A DNA stretch of 64,000 bases from Asterella californica (Eukaryota; Streptophyta; Marchantiopsida; Marchantiales; Aytoniaceae), in assembly GCA_036924285.1 (NCBI GenBank), contig JAYKYS010000012.1:2728001-2792000 (forward strand), given 5' to 3'. The position numbers and the translations under genes are program-made. Positions within the stretch are counted from its first letter, which is position 1. Every line of letters starts with the position of its first letter. Shown piece by piece: positions 45,916 through 57,286 of the stretch. The notes under the pieces are model-generated. The model did not search any database and was not told the origin of the DNA. It saw nothing but the letters and a program-made list of their open reading frames with translations.

Positions 45916-46232
45916 TTTGTGACTTTACAGAAGAACTCTCTCGTGATGCTAGCGGGATTTGCACACACGGCAGTCCATATGTACATGAATGGACCGTGGA
46001 CCTAGTCTAGTATATAGGCGATGATTTACATGACCAGAAGCAAAGAGAACATTTTGCAGAAGCCATGAGTTGTGAATATTCCTACCATCACTGTCAATGG
46101 AGAAACGTACATCGAAGTTCTGATTATCACGCAGAGAACACCTACAATAACCTCTCTTCTGTGACGTTGATGGAAGCCGAGCATGTTCAATAGAATCACC
46201 ACCACGAAGAATACACACCAAGTCACGGAGTT
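45916..46232 (-). other. Inverted segment within the SWEET pseudogene
   Basis: The minus strand encodes the TM4-end/TM5 exon (LLNMLGFHQRHRREVIVG, VLCVIIRTSMYVSPLTVM) with a GTAGGA donor just after it at 46085. Everything around it is plus-strand SWEET. The breakpoints carry the inverted 7-mers GTGACTT (45916-45922) and AAGTCAC (46220-46226), which could have paired to cause the flip. Confidence 0.8.
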
Positions 46233-46412
46233 TATGCCTCTACCTTTGTCCGTGTTTAATCTACTGAATGGTATCATTTGGACTGCTTACACTTTGATCG
46301 GGCGCGATTTTTTCATTACTGTAAGTATCGTCTGAACGAGGGTTTTCTTTCTCAGAATAGAAAAACAAGTTCTTCCCATGAGCCGTTGTTTTAGTATAGT
46401 ATGCAGTGGTTC

Positions 46413-46439
46413 AAACTTCCAGTGCCATACTGGAAGTTT
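46413..46439. repeat. 11-bp inverted repeat in SWEET intron
   Basis: AAACTTCCAGT at 46413-46423 pairs exactly with 46429-46439 around a 5-base loop. Confidence 0.8.
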
Positions 46440-46729
46440 ACCTACCATTGTCACCATTAAATCTTACTTCTTAGGAATATAGCATTCTGATTCACGTTCA
46501 CTCTTGGCTGAGTTTACTTGCAAAATTAATTCTTATAGAATACGTACAATGTCATGTGCAGATACCAAACGCCCTTGGAGTGGTTTTTGCTGTTTGTCAG
46601 CTCATAATGTACGCATGCTACTGTGGAAACTCCAAAGGTCGCCTTTCAGAGAAAAGCACCGAATTTGAAGGACCCGCTAAAAGTATATCAATGGCGCCAA
46701 CAGATCTAGAGAACCATGTGCCTAAGTAG

Positions 46730-48217
46730 AATGGAGGCAGTCCTCCTCCATCTCTTCCGTCTCATGGACTCGATCGGCACTTAACTAGTACAACATAAAA
46801 GGAGATCGTGGCTCTTTTGTAATTATTCATGGAATGAAAGTTGTTAATTGTGATACACTTAATTTATGTTCTTTCTACATATTAGTGCAGTGTACAAAAC
46901 TGAAGCTCCGTGTGCCAGAGTCTCGGTTTGTTCATCTGTATACCGCTCTGATATCTCCTCAGGATCGATCGTTCATTGCAAGCCATCAATCAATTTGAAA
47001 CTCTTTACAAAGGCATGCGCATACATCAACATAGAAAGTTGAGGGTTCTGTGTATATATACGGGAACAAGAACTTCTTAGGCTACCCACTTTAGAAGTCT
47101 TATTCATTCGCCATAAGTTAGGAAACGTCACTTCGTTTTCTTTGTCTCTGTCCCTTGCGTAAGTATTTCATTAACGTTAAAACTCCCAGGCCATGGAGTT
47201 CCTCATATTGGTGACCTCTCAAGGGAACAAAGGCAACCACCTTAAATGCCCACAAATTCCAGTCTGCAGTTGTAGTTCCCACGTAAAGTTTGTAACAACA
47301 TTCAACGTCCAGACACTTTGATCTTTCATATATACAATTCAAGAGACATGTAGACCGATCGACAAGACAAACTCATACTAGACTGATGAACTATAAACTA
47401 GATACAAACTATAAACAATAAACTATAAATCTTTAAGATCCTAGATTTTAGAAACTAGATTCCCGTCTGAACTGAGAGGTATGCAAGGACACATGACATT
47501 GTAGATAATGGTCAAGTACCTTCCGCATTCCACTCGTGCGTGTTGGCAATCTGTACAAGCGACAAGCTTACACATGACATCTCATACTCATTGCGATTCT
47601 GACATGTGTATCTGGTTGGGTATGGTTTGCCTGCTTACAGTTTCTCATCAATTTCGAAGCATCTCATATTTTCTACCATCCGTTTAGTAGCGAAGGGGCT
47701 GAGATAATATGCTCCTCTCATCTGGAGCTGCTCTTGATAAGGTTGACTAAGTCCAATTGCAATCAGAAATAAACATCCAAGATAATTACTTGATCAGTGG
47801 ACAGTTCTCACTTCTGAGTTATGACGCAAGGACTAGAATCATGAGTTGTAAGGCTATAAAGCTCTTGGAAGCACCAACTAGCTATAGTTTTCAGTTTTCA
47901 CTCCTCTAATGTGCCATCGAGATGAGAGTTCCATAACTTAATTGTTGGTTTACAGTATTGGACAAGTGTCGCGAATATGGAGACAAGTTAGGGGTTTCCA
48001 AAACCCTAAACCCTAAATACCTTAGGCCAAGGCATCAGCATTCGCCATAAACTGAGCTTGGATTTACCTTCTTTAATTTACATTTCCTAGGACGTTATTT
48101 GTTTAATATAGATGACTTTGCTACAAAGAATGCTTCTATATACAGAACTGGAGACTTTTGTGCGCAATCTTCAAGTATCGTGGACTCGGACTGTCCTCTC
48201 ACTTATATTTCTATCTA
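46730..48217. other. Intergenic, no gene recognised
   Basis: It lies between the SWEET pseudogene and the 3' end of the ABCG gene. It holds one telomere-like motif at 48001-48017 (AAACCCTAAACCCTAAA, 2.4 units), which is too short to be an interstitial telomere array. Confidence 0.55.
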
Positions 48218-48256
48218 CGTTTCAGTCAGGTCTCAAGCTGAGACCTGACTGAAACG
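48218..48256 (-). terminator. Perfect 18-bp hairpin just past the ABCG stop
   Basis: The arms 48218-48235 and 48239-48256 are exact reverse complements around a 3-base loop. It begins 57 bp downstream of the ABCG stop codon, so it probably lies in its 3'UTR. A role in mRNA stability or 3'-end formation is possible but unproven. Similar hairpins elsewhere in the window are not tied to genes. Confidence 0.45.
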
Positions 48257-48312
48257 AAAATACAGACGAGGTCCAATCTAAATTACACTGAAGTACAGTT
48301 GATGAAATAGCA

Positions 48313-51300
48313 TTACACAGCCTCTTCCTTGGAGTTCTCCACAAACCGCTGCTCGGAACTGTCAGGACCGTGGCCATGATGGCCAAGCATGGATCTTGCA
48401 GGAGGAATAAACGAGTCTCCCGGCCGTCTATGTTGCTCTAACAGGTTCCGACTCGAGGCTTTCTTCTGCTGATGTTGACTCTTCACTGCTACGATCAGTG
48501 GCTCCAAGCGTTCGTAGAAGAGGATCAGGCAGTAGAGGAAAAATCTGTAGACGATGGCTAAGCCCAGCACCACTGCAAAATCCATCCACTTTGAAGGATT
48601 TCTTTTGTCATACACTCTCGAAATCAGTGCCTCTCCGTTCGGAGTCTCAAGGTTGGAGAAAGTTGAGTTTTCAAACTCGTTCACTATCAGCCCCTGCATG
48701 CACCCCACCAATGCTAGCATCAGTCCCAGTGCAATTTACTAGTAAATAAAAGCCGAACTTGTGCTCTTCACACAATGGACTGCTCTAGGGAAGAATCTTT
48801 TGACTCCCCGAATCTGACATCATATCCTGAACTAGAAGCGCTTGAAGTAAATTTCAGAAGCCCTTTGCATGTGAGGCATGCTCCAGCTGAACATGAAGTT
48901 TGTGAAGATGATATCACAGAGTCGAAACTCTGTCCTCTTTGTGGAAGATATATAAAAACACTCTTATCTTGCAGAAAGGGAGATGAGCGATCATTCTGTT
49001 CAAAAAACTCAATGAGTTTCAGAGTCCGTCGGGGAAACTATTGATGCCAATGAGGATTGTGCTGTCCATCGACCGCAAGAAGGGATCAAGGAGGAATTGC
49101 AGCCGATCGAGATTATTGTGCTTTCCGAAGACGATGAACCCTTGGTTCAAAATATTCCCGCTAATGCTCGTGGTCCTCCTCGTATCGTCCAGACATCATT
49201 AGCAGGCCAGAAACGCAAAACAGTTTGAAGGTGTGATGATGATGCTCTTACTCTGAGTGCATACGTATGGAATGACAGATATGACACGGGGTATCTCCAC
49301 AGCACTTTCGGCAAATCGTCGAGAAGCATGAAGAAACCAGCGACGAGTATGTTGACCCCCTAAAAGCAAAGACGATTTATAAGCAGGGTTTCCGCTGCAG
49401 CAAAGCAGAGGAAATGTATGTAATTCCATAAGCAGCAGAGAGCTCTGGAAAACCATGGAGCTGTCTGCGGGATATACCTGAACGCAGAGTCCTAAAGTGA
49501 GGACCATATAGCCAGATGAGGCCAGGACGGACACAATCATCATCACACCCTCCACTGCGAGCAAGCTGGCGAAGATGCAGAGAACGAAGAAGGTGAAGGG
49601 CTCAAAGGCCGCTTGAAGCCCCGGCATGAAGTAAACGACACATCCGGCCACCGTGGACATTACCAGCAAGAATGGCAACGAGGCAATCGTACTTCCGACC
49701 ACGAACGTCGCAGCTCCATAGTGAGGATTCAATCTCTCCCGCAGAAGGAGCTGTTCCCAAACCATCGACAGAAACCCGATACAATTAGAGCTGACAATAC
49801 ATGACATGACGGAGCAGAGTCGGGAAATCAAAACTAAGTTACAACTGTGAGGAGGAGGTGGCGGTGGCTCTCATCTAGCAATGCATTCCAAGATACAAGA
49901 GCAGGCTAATGATGTCAGTCTGGAGAAGAAAGAACTGACTTTGATGTCCTTGTAGAAGAAAGGGGAGCCACCGAGCACCGCCACGAGCATCAAGGACTCG
50001 AGTACAACAAAGAGACAGGACACTCGTGCCTGCAGAGGACCAGATTCCAGAACCCATGAGAAACAAGTTCAGACGAAAGCTCGTCGTTCGCTCATATGCT
50101 TGCTATTTAGAAACATTGAACTAGGAAATATGGAAGTGGAAGAGACTTCTCCGCAACGAGATTCATCGCCACCCTTCACGAAGAAAAGAAGAAAGGGAAA
50201 GGAGGGTTACCCTAACGTTGCTGTTGGAATCGCCGAGGCCCGAGAAGATGGAGCCAATGAGGCTCATGACAAGTATCGACACTCCGAGTCGGGACCAGTA
50301 GTAGCACAGGTCTCTGGTGCAGTTCAGTATCGATCGATACGACAGGATCAGTAGCTGGTGTAAGAAGCTGGCCGAACGACCATTCGACACCAGAACTGCT
50401 CCTTTCTGCACACAAACAATTTGCACCTATTTTCACTGTAAAGCGCGATTCAGCTCGAATCCAAATTTCCGCCCAGCTGCATTTCTCATGTCTTCTACTA
50501 CTCGCTCCCCACAGCATACAGTTGCTAGGCCCTATCTTCTTTGATCATTAGTGCCACTGCAGATTATATCTCCTTCTATCCTGTTCCTATATCACCATCG
50601 CATCGGTTAGGCGTGGCCTGCTCACAGTTCGAGAGGGGGTTGGTGTACAGAAACTTTCCACATCCTTTATAATATACGTATCTACGTACCATTTTGGCGA
50701 GCTCACACCGTCGCTGGTTTGCTTTTCTGCAGATGGGCGACTGGGAGTAGAAAGATGCAAGAGCTCGTACAACTTGAGGGGTTTCTTCTCTGAACCATAT
50801 TTCCTTCTTGTCAGGATCCTGTCCATGGCAGGAAAATTCGGTCCCATGAGACAACCACTCCTAAAGCAGTTAAGATTCTATACTGAAACATGAATATCAA
50901 ATCTCCGGAGTGAGACCAGCAAGAGAAAATGTGTCTATCGATCCGCGTAAAGAAGGTGTTGGATAGCAAGTCGATCGTTCCCCAAAGCTCAAAATGAATT
51001 AGAGCAACAGCAACAGAAGGAGAAGGAGACAAAGACGAAGGACGAATTTGAAAGCTTAGAGCTCAAAATGAATTAGAGCAACAGAAGGAGAAGGAGACAA
51101 AGACGAAGGACGAATTCTAAAGCTAAGCTTTCATCTGTCGTATGCACATTCCCACTAAGGATTCTTGTACGGAAACGACGTCGAGAGGGCAGGTTATGGT
51201 GCCTACGTGAATCATAGAAAGGCTGGCTTTCACTCCATCGTACGCTGGATCCAGAGTGCGCAGAAAGTGCTCTGGAGCATTGTAACCTTGTGGGCAGGGA

Positions 51301-53386
51301 TATCCTGACCTTGCAAATTGCTGCTAGTGCCACAGCAAGAAAGAAAGCTTCGTTAGTTCACTCTTCTAAGGGAAGAACGATTTACAGTCAGCAATGTACA
51401 GCGACTGAGGTAAACGTTCGTAGTTAACCAGAAAGATGAAAAGGATAGTAATCACAGCGCAGTAAGAACGGCCCAGTGCACGGACCTCCAGGGCAGAGGA
51501 TGCTTCGCCAAAGTACACCATCTTCCCCTTTCCGAGCAGAATCAAGTCGTCGATGAGCTCGAAGGAATCAGTACTCAGCTGCCGAAACGTCACAATTATC
51601 GTTCGTCCGTCCTTGGCGAGACATTTTAATCTCGCCACCAAGCAGAGGGCACAGGCGCTGCGTGCGGACACCGACCACAAGACTATCATGAGTAAGCACC
51701 CGAGTCTTAATGGTGGCAATGGAATCACATGATGGTCATTCGACTAAGAAAACTGCTTTCTGGAAAAGAAGAGAAGTACGTGCGTTGGTACGTACGTTCT
51801 GCAGCAGGAGATGGATTCAGTGAATCGAACTACTTTAGTTTTTAGGTTTGTGTACCTGTCCAGCCCACTGATGGGGTCGTCGAGATAGACGATCGGAGGG
51901 CGCATGAGAAGCTCCAGCGCTATGGACAGTCTTCTCTTTTCTCCGTCGTTGAGACCTGAACGATGGAAGGTGCTACCGACTCGCACGTCAGCGCATTCGC
52001 GCAGCCCCATCTCTTCGATGGTGCATTCCGCAAACGCCGTCTTCTCCTGGTGTGTGATACCCTCTGGAAGCCGGAGCAAAGCCGACAGGTACACCGTTTC
52101 TCTCACAGTCAAGGTATTGACCAACTGATCATCATTCGAGACATAAGCCTGCACGAACAACAAAACACCCAACACGGAGCGAGTATTACATCGACGGAAA
52201 GGATTAGTTAGAAGTACGACTCGAACTGCATCGATATCCTTCACGCACACAAAGTGTCCAAGAAAGAAAAGAGTTCGTCTCGAAGGTCCTCACTGCAGTT
52301 CCGTATGTAAGCTGCTGACGCCTTCCATTCAGGAGAATCTCCCCCTCGTAAATTGCATTCTTAGTCAATCGACCTGGTGAACAAAAATCACGAACATGCT
52401 GACCGTAAGTAAAATGTCCATTGTCCCCTGAAGGTGACTGAATGCAGTATTCTGTAAAAAGTCCCATGAAGAACATAGAGTAGCCAGCCAACTCAATATT
52501 AAGATTCGGCATCGTTGCACTACAAAATGAAGCAAAAGGAATTCGAAGTCATGCTTGCCCGCCATCTGTCCGCAGCGACTACAAAATGGGCTGTACAGAG
52601 GTTGAATCGCACCGTAGGAGTCCAGTGCACTAGAAGGGGATATTACACAGTCAATAAACTGAAGAATATTGCGACGACAGCTATCTCTCGTCGACAACTG
52701 AAAGCACTGATGGCCCTCTGGTGATTTCAGCTGAGCCACTTCAAGATCGCTTTTGAGTTAGAGCCGGCTGGAAGTCATGCTATCGATGTAAGCAAATGAT
52801 GCGACCTCGAGGTGATAATTTTGTTCAGGCAGTGCATTGTTACAAGCCTTCCAGCGAGAAGAATGAATAGCACTGGCATGATGGCTCAGTGTGTGCCTCG
52901 CTCTCGACGAAAAGCTGGCGAAGAGCAAGACCATCCAGCAGCAGATTGTCCTGCCCTTTGGACTAGAGAAGCTGTAGTTCATTTGTGCTGACATTAATTA
53001 CCTGCGAGAGTGTCGAGCAGAGTGGACTTCCCGGACTCGCGGGGCCCCATAATGCCGAGAATTTTAGATGGCTCAGCATATCCTGCCACATTATCGATGA
53101 CCATGCGCGGAACTCCTCCGGCTTTCACAGTGACCTTCAGCTCCTTGAACGTGAGCGTTGCAGTGCGGGGGCCTGCGTTGATGGTGCGGCTGCCGTCCAG
53201 GGGACTCGAGAGGTTGGTCGAAGAGATGGACAATCCGGACAGTCCCGTGGAGACTGACCTTCTGAGATCTTTGGGAGCTCCGTCCGTCCTCGGGGAGGAA
53301 AGCGGACTCGGTGACATCTGATACTGGAAGTCACGCAGCGGACGCATCTCCCCTGGACTCAACGCTTGTTCAGACTGCTCGCCCAT
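48313..53386 (-). CDS. ABCG (WBC) half-transporter, 11 exons, about 739 aa
   Basis: ABCG half-transporters have an N-terminal ATPase and six C-terminal helices, and work as dimers exporting lipids, hormones or secondary metabolites; the substrate here is unknown. Exons: 53386-53002, 52373-52294, 52148-51856, 51657-51486, 51320-51207, 50818-50690, 50405-50211, 50029-49940, 49750-49478, 49359-49252, 48693-48313. Phases agree and no stop occurs (2220 nt). The exon 5/6 border is the least certain. Motifs: Walker A GPRESGKSTLLDTLAG; signature SGLNDGEKRRLSIAL (usual SGGE); Walker B IVYLDDPISGLDS (Asp for the catalytic Glu); H-loop VTFRQLS (Arg for His). Membrane part: FLHQLLILSYRSILN, RERLNPHYGAATFVVG, LWRYPVSYLSFHTYAL. 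The family is certain; transport activity is doubtful given these residues. Confidence 0.88.
48775..49230 (+). CDS. Coding-like ORFs nested in an ABCG intron, opposite strand
   Basis: Intron 10 of the ABCG gene (49251-48694) is long (558 bp) and carries plus-strand coding-like sequence. 48775-49044 starts MDCSREESFDSPNLTSYPEL, is acidic, and holds a single CPLCGRYI knuckle half. In another frame 49026-49230 reads ESVGETIDANEDCAVHRPQE, GIKEELQPIEIIVLSEDDEP and ends GQKRKTV-stop. The two would join if an intron ended at the CAG before 49026, but I could not find a donor that keeps frame without a stop. It may be a captured fragment of another gene. No family is recognised. Confidence 0.4.
50986..51118. 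repeat. 74-bp tandem duplication in ABCG intron 5
   Basis: AGCTCAAAATGAATTAGAGC starts copies at 50986 and 51060, and both continue through GAGAAGGAGACAAAGACGAA. The inverted paralogue at 39.4 kb has only one copy, so the duplication probably arose after the two loci separated. Confidence 0.85.
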
Positions 53387-54196
53387 CTTGCAGCAGCCTC
53401 TTCGATCCCAGTCACGAAAGTTCAGAGATTTGGATCACTGTCAACTCTGATCGATATCCTACAGACTCGTTCCACAGGTGCACTCGAGTTCGAAGATGAA
53501 TCTCATGAAGTTAATTTTCCCACGGATTCTGGCAGCGTATCCAATCGAAGCGCGAAATGAGCGCATTCACGTCGTGAGCCTTTCTGACCAATCCATTTTG
53601 GGGAACAAAGAGCTGCTGGATTTCCTGTCTACTCTACCCATGAGCTGCTTTTCTGTACGTGTGGTGCTTCCTCCTCTTGCGAAAACGGAATCGAGATTCT
53701 GCCGCAAGTTTTGTTGCACAAAACTAGCGTACTCAGAGTCAGACTCTCGAACTCTGAAGAAGACGATCTTCTCGTTGGAGATTTGACTGTAAACTGATGC
53801 AGAGAAGCACAGGCAGAGAAACTTGCAGTAGCTTGGGCTTTCACCGCTCCGTTTCACTCCAGACGATATCCCCGCATTCCCACCCTGACAAACTCCCACT
53901 ATTGTAAAAGGATCCAGCTCGCACAAACCTTCTTTCGGAATCTTCCCTTTCTTCCGCGTTGAACTTGGCCAGCCAAATAGCCAGCGGTACAAAACCCGGA
54001 AAGGGAAGCTCGAGTAGTAGCTAGCAGCTACTGGTGAAAAACAATCAAAATCTATCTACACCAGCAATTCACCACTAGCAGCAGCTGGTAGGTCCTGTCG
54101 CAGGGTGGAGGGTTGAGAGTTCCCACAACGGTAGGGGAGGTCTATACAGCTCAGAAGCTGCAGCCATGCCATAGTAAATAACCCTCAGATTTTATA
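53387..54196 (-). promoter_or_regulatory. ABCG leader and promoter with uORF
   Basis: A TATAAAA box (54196-54190, minus strand) lies about 800 bp before the ATG. Shortly after it, a 38-codon upstream ORF (54172-54056, starting MAWLQLLSCIDLPYRCG) would be in the leader. The ORF at 53992-53567 (141 codons) has no domain and is treated as leader sequence. If the TATA box is real, the 5'UTR is about 750 bases unless spliced. Confidence 0.35.
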
Positions 54197-54199
54197 GGT

Positions 54200-57100
54200 G
54201 ACTGAACTGAGCTCGCTCGCTTGCTAGCGAGCTTGGGGAAGACTGTGGCCCGAGAGAAAATGTTATCTGATGTCAGTGGAGGCCTTTCTCTACTCCTTTG
54301 CAGAGAGAATTTGAACATCTCCGGGAGAAAGAAAGAGCGAGGAACTTCTTACTCGCGGAGCTAAAGCGAAGGACGGCTACATTCCGGTGCCTGTGTAGAT
54401 TTAATCGGGTTGTGGGCCGAGCTCCAAGCCCATCAGACTGTCGTAAATATCTAAACAACCAGCAGCAGAAATGACTGCTGAGATTTATTGAACTCTCAAG
54501 ACGGACGAGGGGGAAACTGTTGAGCTAACGGGCGTTACAAAGCAATTGACCATCTTCCTACAGCAAAAGCCCATCTCTAGACTTGATCATTTGCAACCCA
54601 CTGAACTCAAAAACGCAAAACCAAGCCTCTGTGCTGGTCTGAGGCCACACAACTGTCACTTTGATCAGGTCTCATCGTAAGCGTAGGGGCCGGGCATGCA
54701 TCGAATGGGCAAAGTTGAGCACGGCCCCATGTGATAAAATTACACAGAGAGTCTGGCAGGGAGTCCGACAGGTTAGCAGGTCGACGAGGATGACTGAGAT
54801 TGAGCTTCGAGCGCAGTCTATGGTAGGCTTCTGCTGACCGTACAAGTGCTGGAAGAAGGTGAGACTAGCTAGTCTACTAGCAGTACCCCCCACCACTCCA
54901 CCCTTCCAAGGCTACGCTGAGCTTCACTCAGGTGATGATCAGATCAGACAACTGCAAAGCAGCACTGCAGATAATGCTGCGCTGAGGGAGTTAGCGAGTG
55001 AGTGAATGAATGAATGAGGTGAAGGAAGAGGCGAACGAACGAATCTGTCTTCTTGTCCAGCTTCTTCTGGTGAACACGCGACGCAAGGAATAGCCAAAGG
55101 ATGGAAAGACCCCATCAAGCCTTACAAGGGAAAGAAGGACCCGAAGGGCCAAGCAACAATCGACCCGAAGGGCAGAACACCGGGGCTAAACCCCGCTATC
55201 AGTAGCTCTAAGGTCTCCTATAATATCACACACGGGTATCCAGCTTCTTCCGGATCCACAGCTTTACCTCTGTTTACCTCCGTGTATCCCTCTGCCTGCT
55301 TGCTGCGCAGCGTCGACGGAAGAGTTTACGTTGGTTTCCGTGCCTGCAATGTCGACGACAGAAACTGGGTGACCGACAAACAGAAGAAGAGGAACGAGGA
55401 GCCTGGAGGAAATAGCAGGCGAGACAGACACACAGTGGAGAGCGGAGATCCGAGACCAGCAGCAGATCATGAAACTGGCGCTTCTTGCGAGACGAGCTGA
55501 TTCAGAGCACAAGAGGACGAGAACTACGGCTGGCCAACCGTCAATAAGAGTGGCCGATACTGTTGTATGTACTTGTGGAAGCAAATAGAGCGTATACGGA
55601 CGATTCTTCGTGTCCTTGTATTTAATACGCCCTGTCCATTTAGAGTCCCGCTCCATGCCCTCAAATTCCTACTCTCTGAGGGGCCTCCACTCCCGAATCT
55701 GTTAAGCCCCTGGAGGCAGATTATCCTCATGGGCCTTGTTTCCTTACCTTCTAAAAATCTGGAGAATTTCATATGTTCATGGGTCACACCCAAACCATTG
55801 AAGGACACTGTAATCTAGATCCTACTTTTATGGGTCTTAAATCGTCATGCATAGCCAATGTTAAGATTAATGAACGTCGCTGACGAAGTTGCTTTATTCT
55901 GCACATTCAGATATAACAGGTTCCAAGTAGAAACTTGGAGACTAGAAACTCGACACCACTCAGTGACCACTGCCTACGCAAATGAACCTTGCAGGTTGGG
56001 GTTGCTGACATTCTCTACCTTCAGTGTTGAGTGCCATTTTCTGCATGTCTTCCTCCTGAACAGGACATGAGCTCGAGATCCAATTTCATCCAAATGGATG
56101 CGTGAAGTTTCCTTGCACATGACCTTTCTTTATTGTGGTATGATGATGCTTCCACCTTCTTCTAAAAGAATGTGCAGATGTCCTGGTGACATGAACGGAC
56201 AAAAGCAAAAGATAAATTATTTGTTTCTGTACTGCCAGTCAATCCTATCTCCCCCTTGGAGAAAGAGCTTCCGGATTTGGACTCATTACGTACACGCTAT
56301 GAACTAGAGTAGAAGCTTCCATTAAGCAGGACATTCAAGATATAAGCATCTTTTTTATTGTGTCATTAGATGACTTCCACTTTGTCCTGCTGAAGTCTGT
56401 TTCTGCATCATTTGATCTCATCAACAGACTCCATCGATTGGAGATCAAAGAAGGACGCAAAGTATATGTTGAGGAAGTCCGACCTTATCGAGAGCATTTT
56501 ATAATCTCTGGATGTCAGGTCTCACAGGAGAGGGTTCCCAACTCTATCCGTTTCGATCTGCTTAAAGGAAGGTCCTTGCATCATTCATCATCCTAACCGT
56601 CTATGGACTCTGGACTGATCTAGTCCCTTCTGAGTGGCATGTCATCCATACTGGTTGTCCTTGGTTTCGAGTCCAGTGTCCTAAAACAAAGACTAGAAAA
56701 GTGGTCCAGTGTCTGTCAAAGGTGCGACTTGTTACTGGCTCCACTGTCCAAGTCGATGGGTTTTAGTTGTCTCACACTAAAACCCTTTCGCTTCTGAGTA
56801 GAAGTATTCTCTACAAGGGGATCTACAGGTCAATGGACTTGGAGAGGAGTATATTATTTATGTTGACCTGCGGAATATGCTGGTGGGGGGTGGCGAGTGC
56901 ACCGAGACATCAGTACAACAAGAATGACGGACCTCGAGAAGTGATAAGAATAAGATTGCAACTGGAACTAGCAATCGGAAAGAGCTGCGAGTTTCATTCA
57001 AATCACAGATGCAGTCGACAGGCACTCACAAAATTGAGGAAACTATCAAATGAGAAAGGAAGGGCGTTGAAAACGTTGCGGAGACATGCTTCTTGTACCT

Positions 57101-57240
57101 GGGTCAAAGTCTCCGCTGTGACGATGGGATGAGAGAAAATATCACTACCTTCTAGCCTTCTTCCCATCCGTTGGCTATATATTGGTTCGCGTTTTTCCTT
57201 TTTTCTTCTAATGTCTTCCACCATTCTGGCAAGCATGTGA
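54200..57240. other. Intergenic, no certain gene
   Basis: A (TGAA)n microsatellite lies at about 54995-55018. On the plus strand 55425-55600 contains a coding-like frame (EEIAGETDTQWRAEIRDQQQ, IMKLALLARRADSEHKRTRT). Another lies at about 56370-56596 (LKSVSASFDLINRLHRLEIK). I recognise neither; they may be exons of unknown or dead genes. Two GACCCGAAGGGC copies lie near 55138-55175. Confidence 0.4.
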
Positions 57241-57246
57241 ACTAGA

Positions 57247-57286
57247 TTTTACGTGACAATCACATCCCCGTGATTGTCACGTAAAA
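57247..57286. repeat. Perfect 17-bp inverted repeat
   Basis: The arms 57247-57263 and 57270-57286 are exact reverse complements around a 6-base loop. Confidence 0.92.

Larger units (their letters stand above)
45112..46729 (+). pseudogene. SWEET sugar transporter pseudogene with internal inversion
   Basis: SWEET (MtN3/saliva) proteins are seven-helix plasma-membrane or vacuolar sugar uniporters. Exon 1 (45112-45150) encodes MISTAQFIVGIVG, but the donor reads GGGAAAA and the frame stops at once. The exon with the end of TM1 was not found. 45570-45776 encodes TM2-TM3 (EEYSSVLYITTFLNFLLWLF, VKMGVLVITINASGAFIEIV). 45777-45874 stays open and looks like TM4. The TM5 exon is on the opposite strand (46232-46086). 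46225-46320 encodes TM6 (TEFMPLPLSVFNLLNGIIWT), with donor GTAAGT. 46562-46729 encodes TM7 and the tail (IPNALGVVFAVCQLIMYACY, ending NHVPK). Loss of exon 2, the broken donor and the inversion make it non-functional. Confidence 0.88.

Noticed and set aside
48001..48017. Interstitial telomere array
   Set aside because: Only 2.4 units of CCCTAAA. This is too short for an array; a telo-box or chance is likelier.
53567..53992. 141-codon minus-strand frame upstream of the ABCG start
   Set aside because: No domain, and not joined in frame to exon 1. Best treated as leader.
55264..55656. 130-codon minus-strand frame
   Set aside because: It lies opposite a more coding-like plus-strand frame and has no recognisable features.
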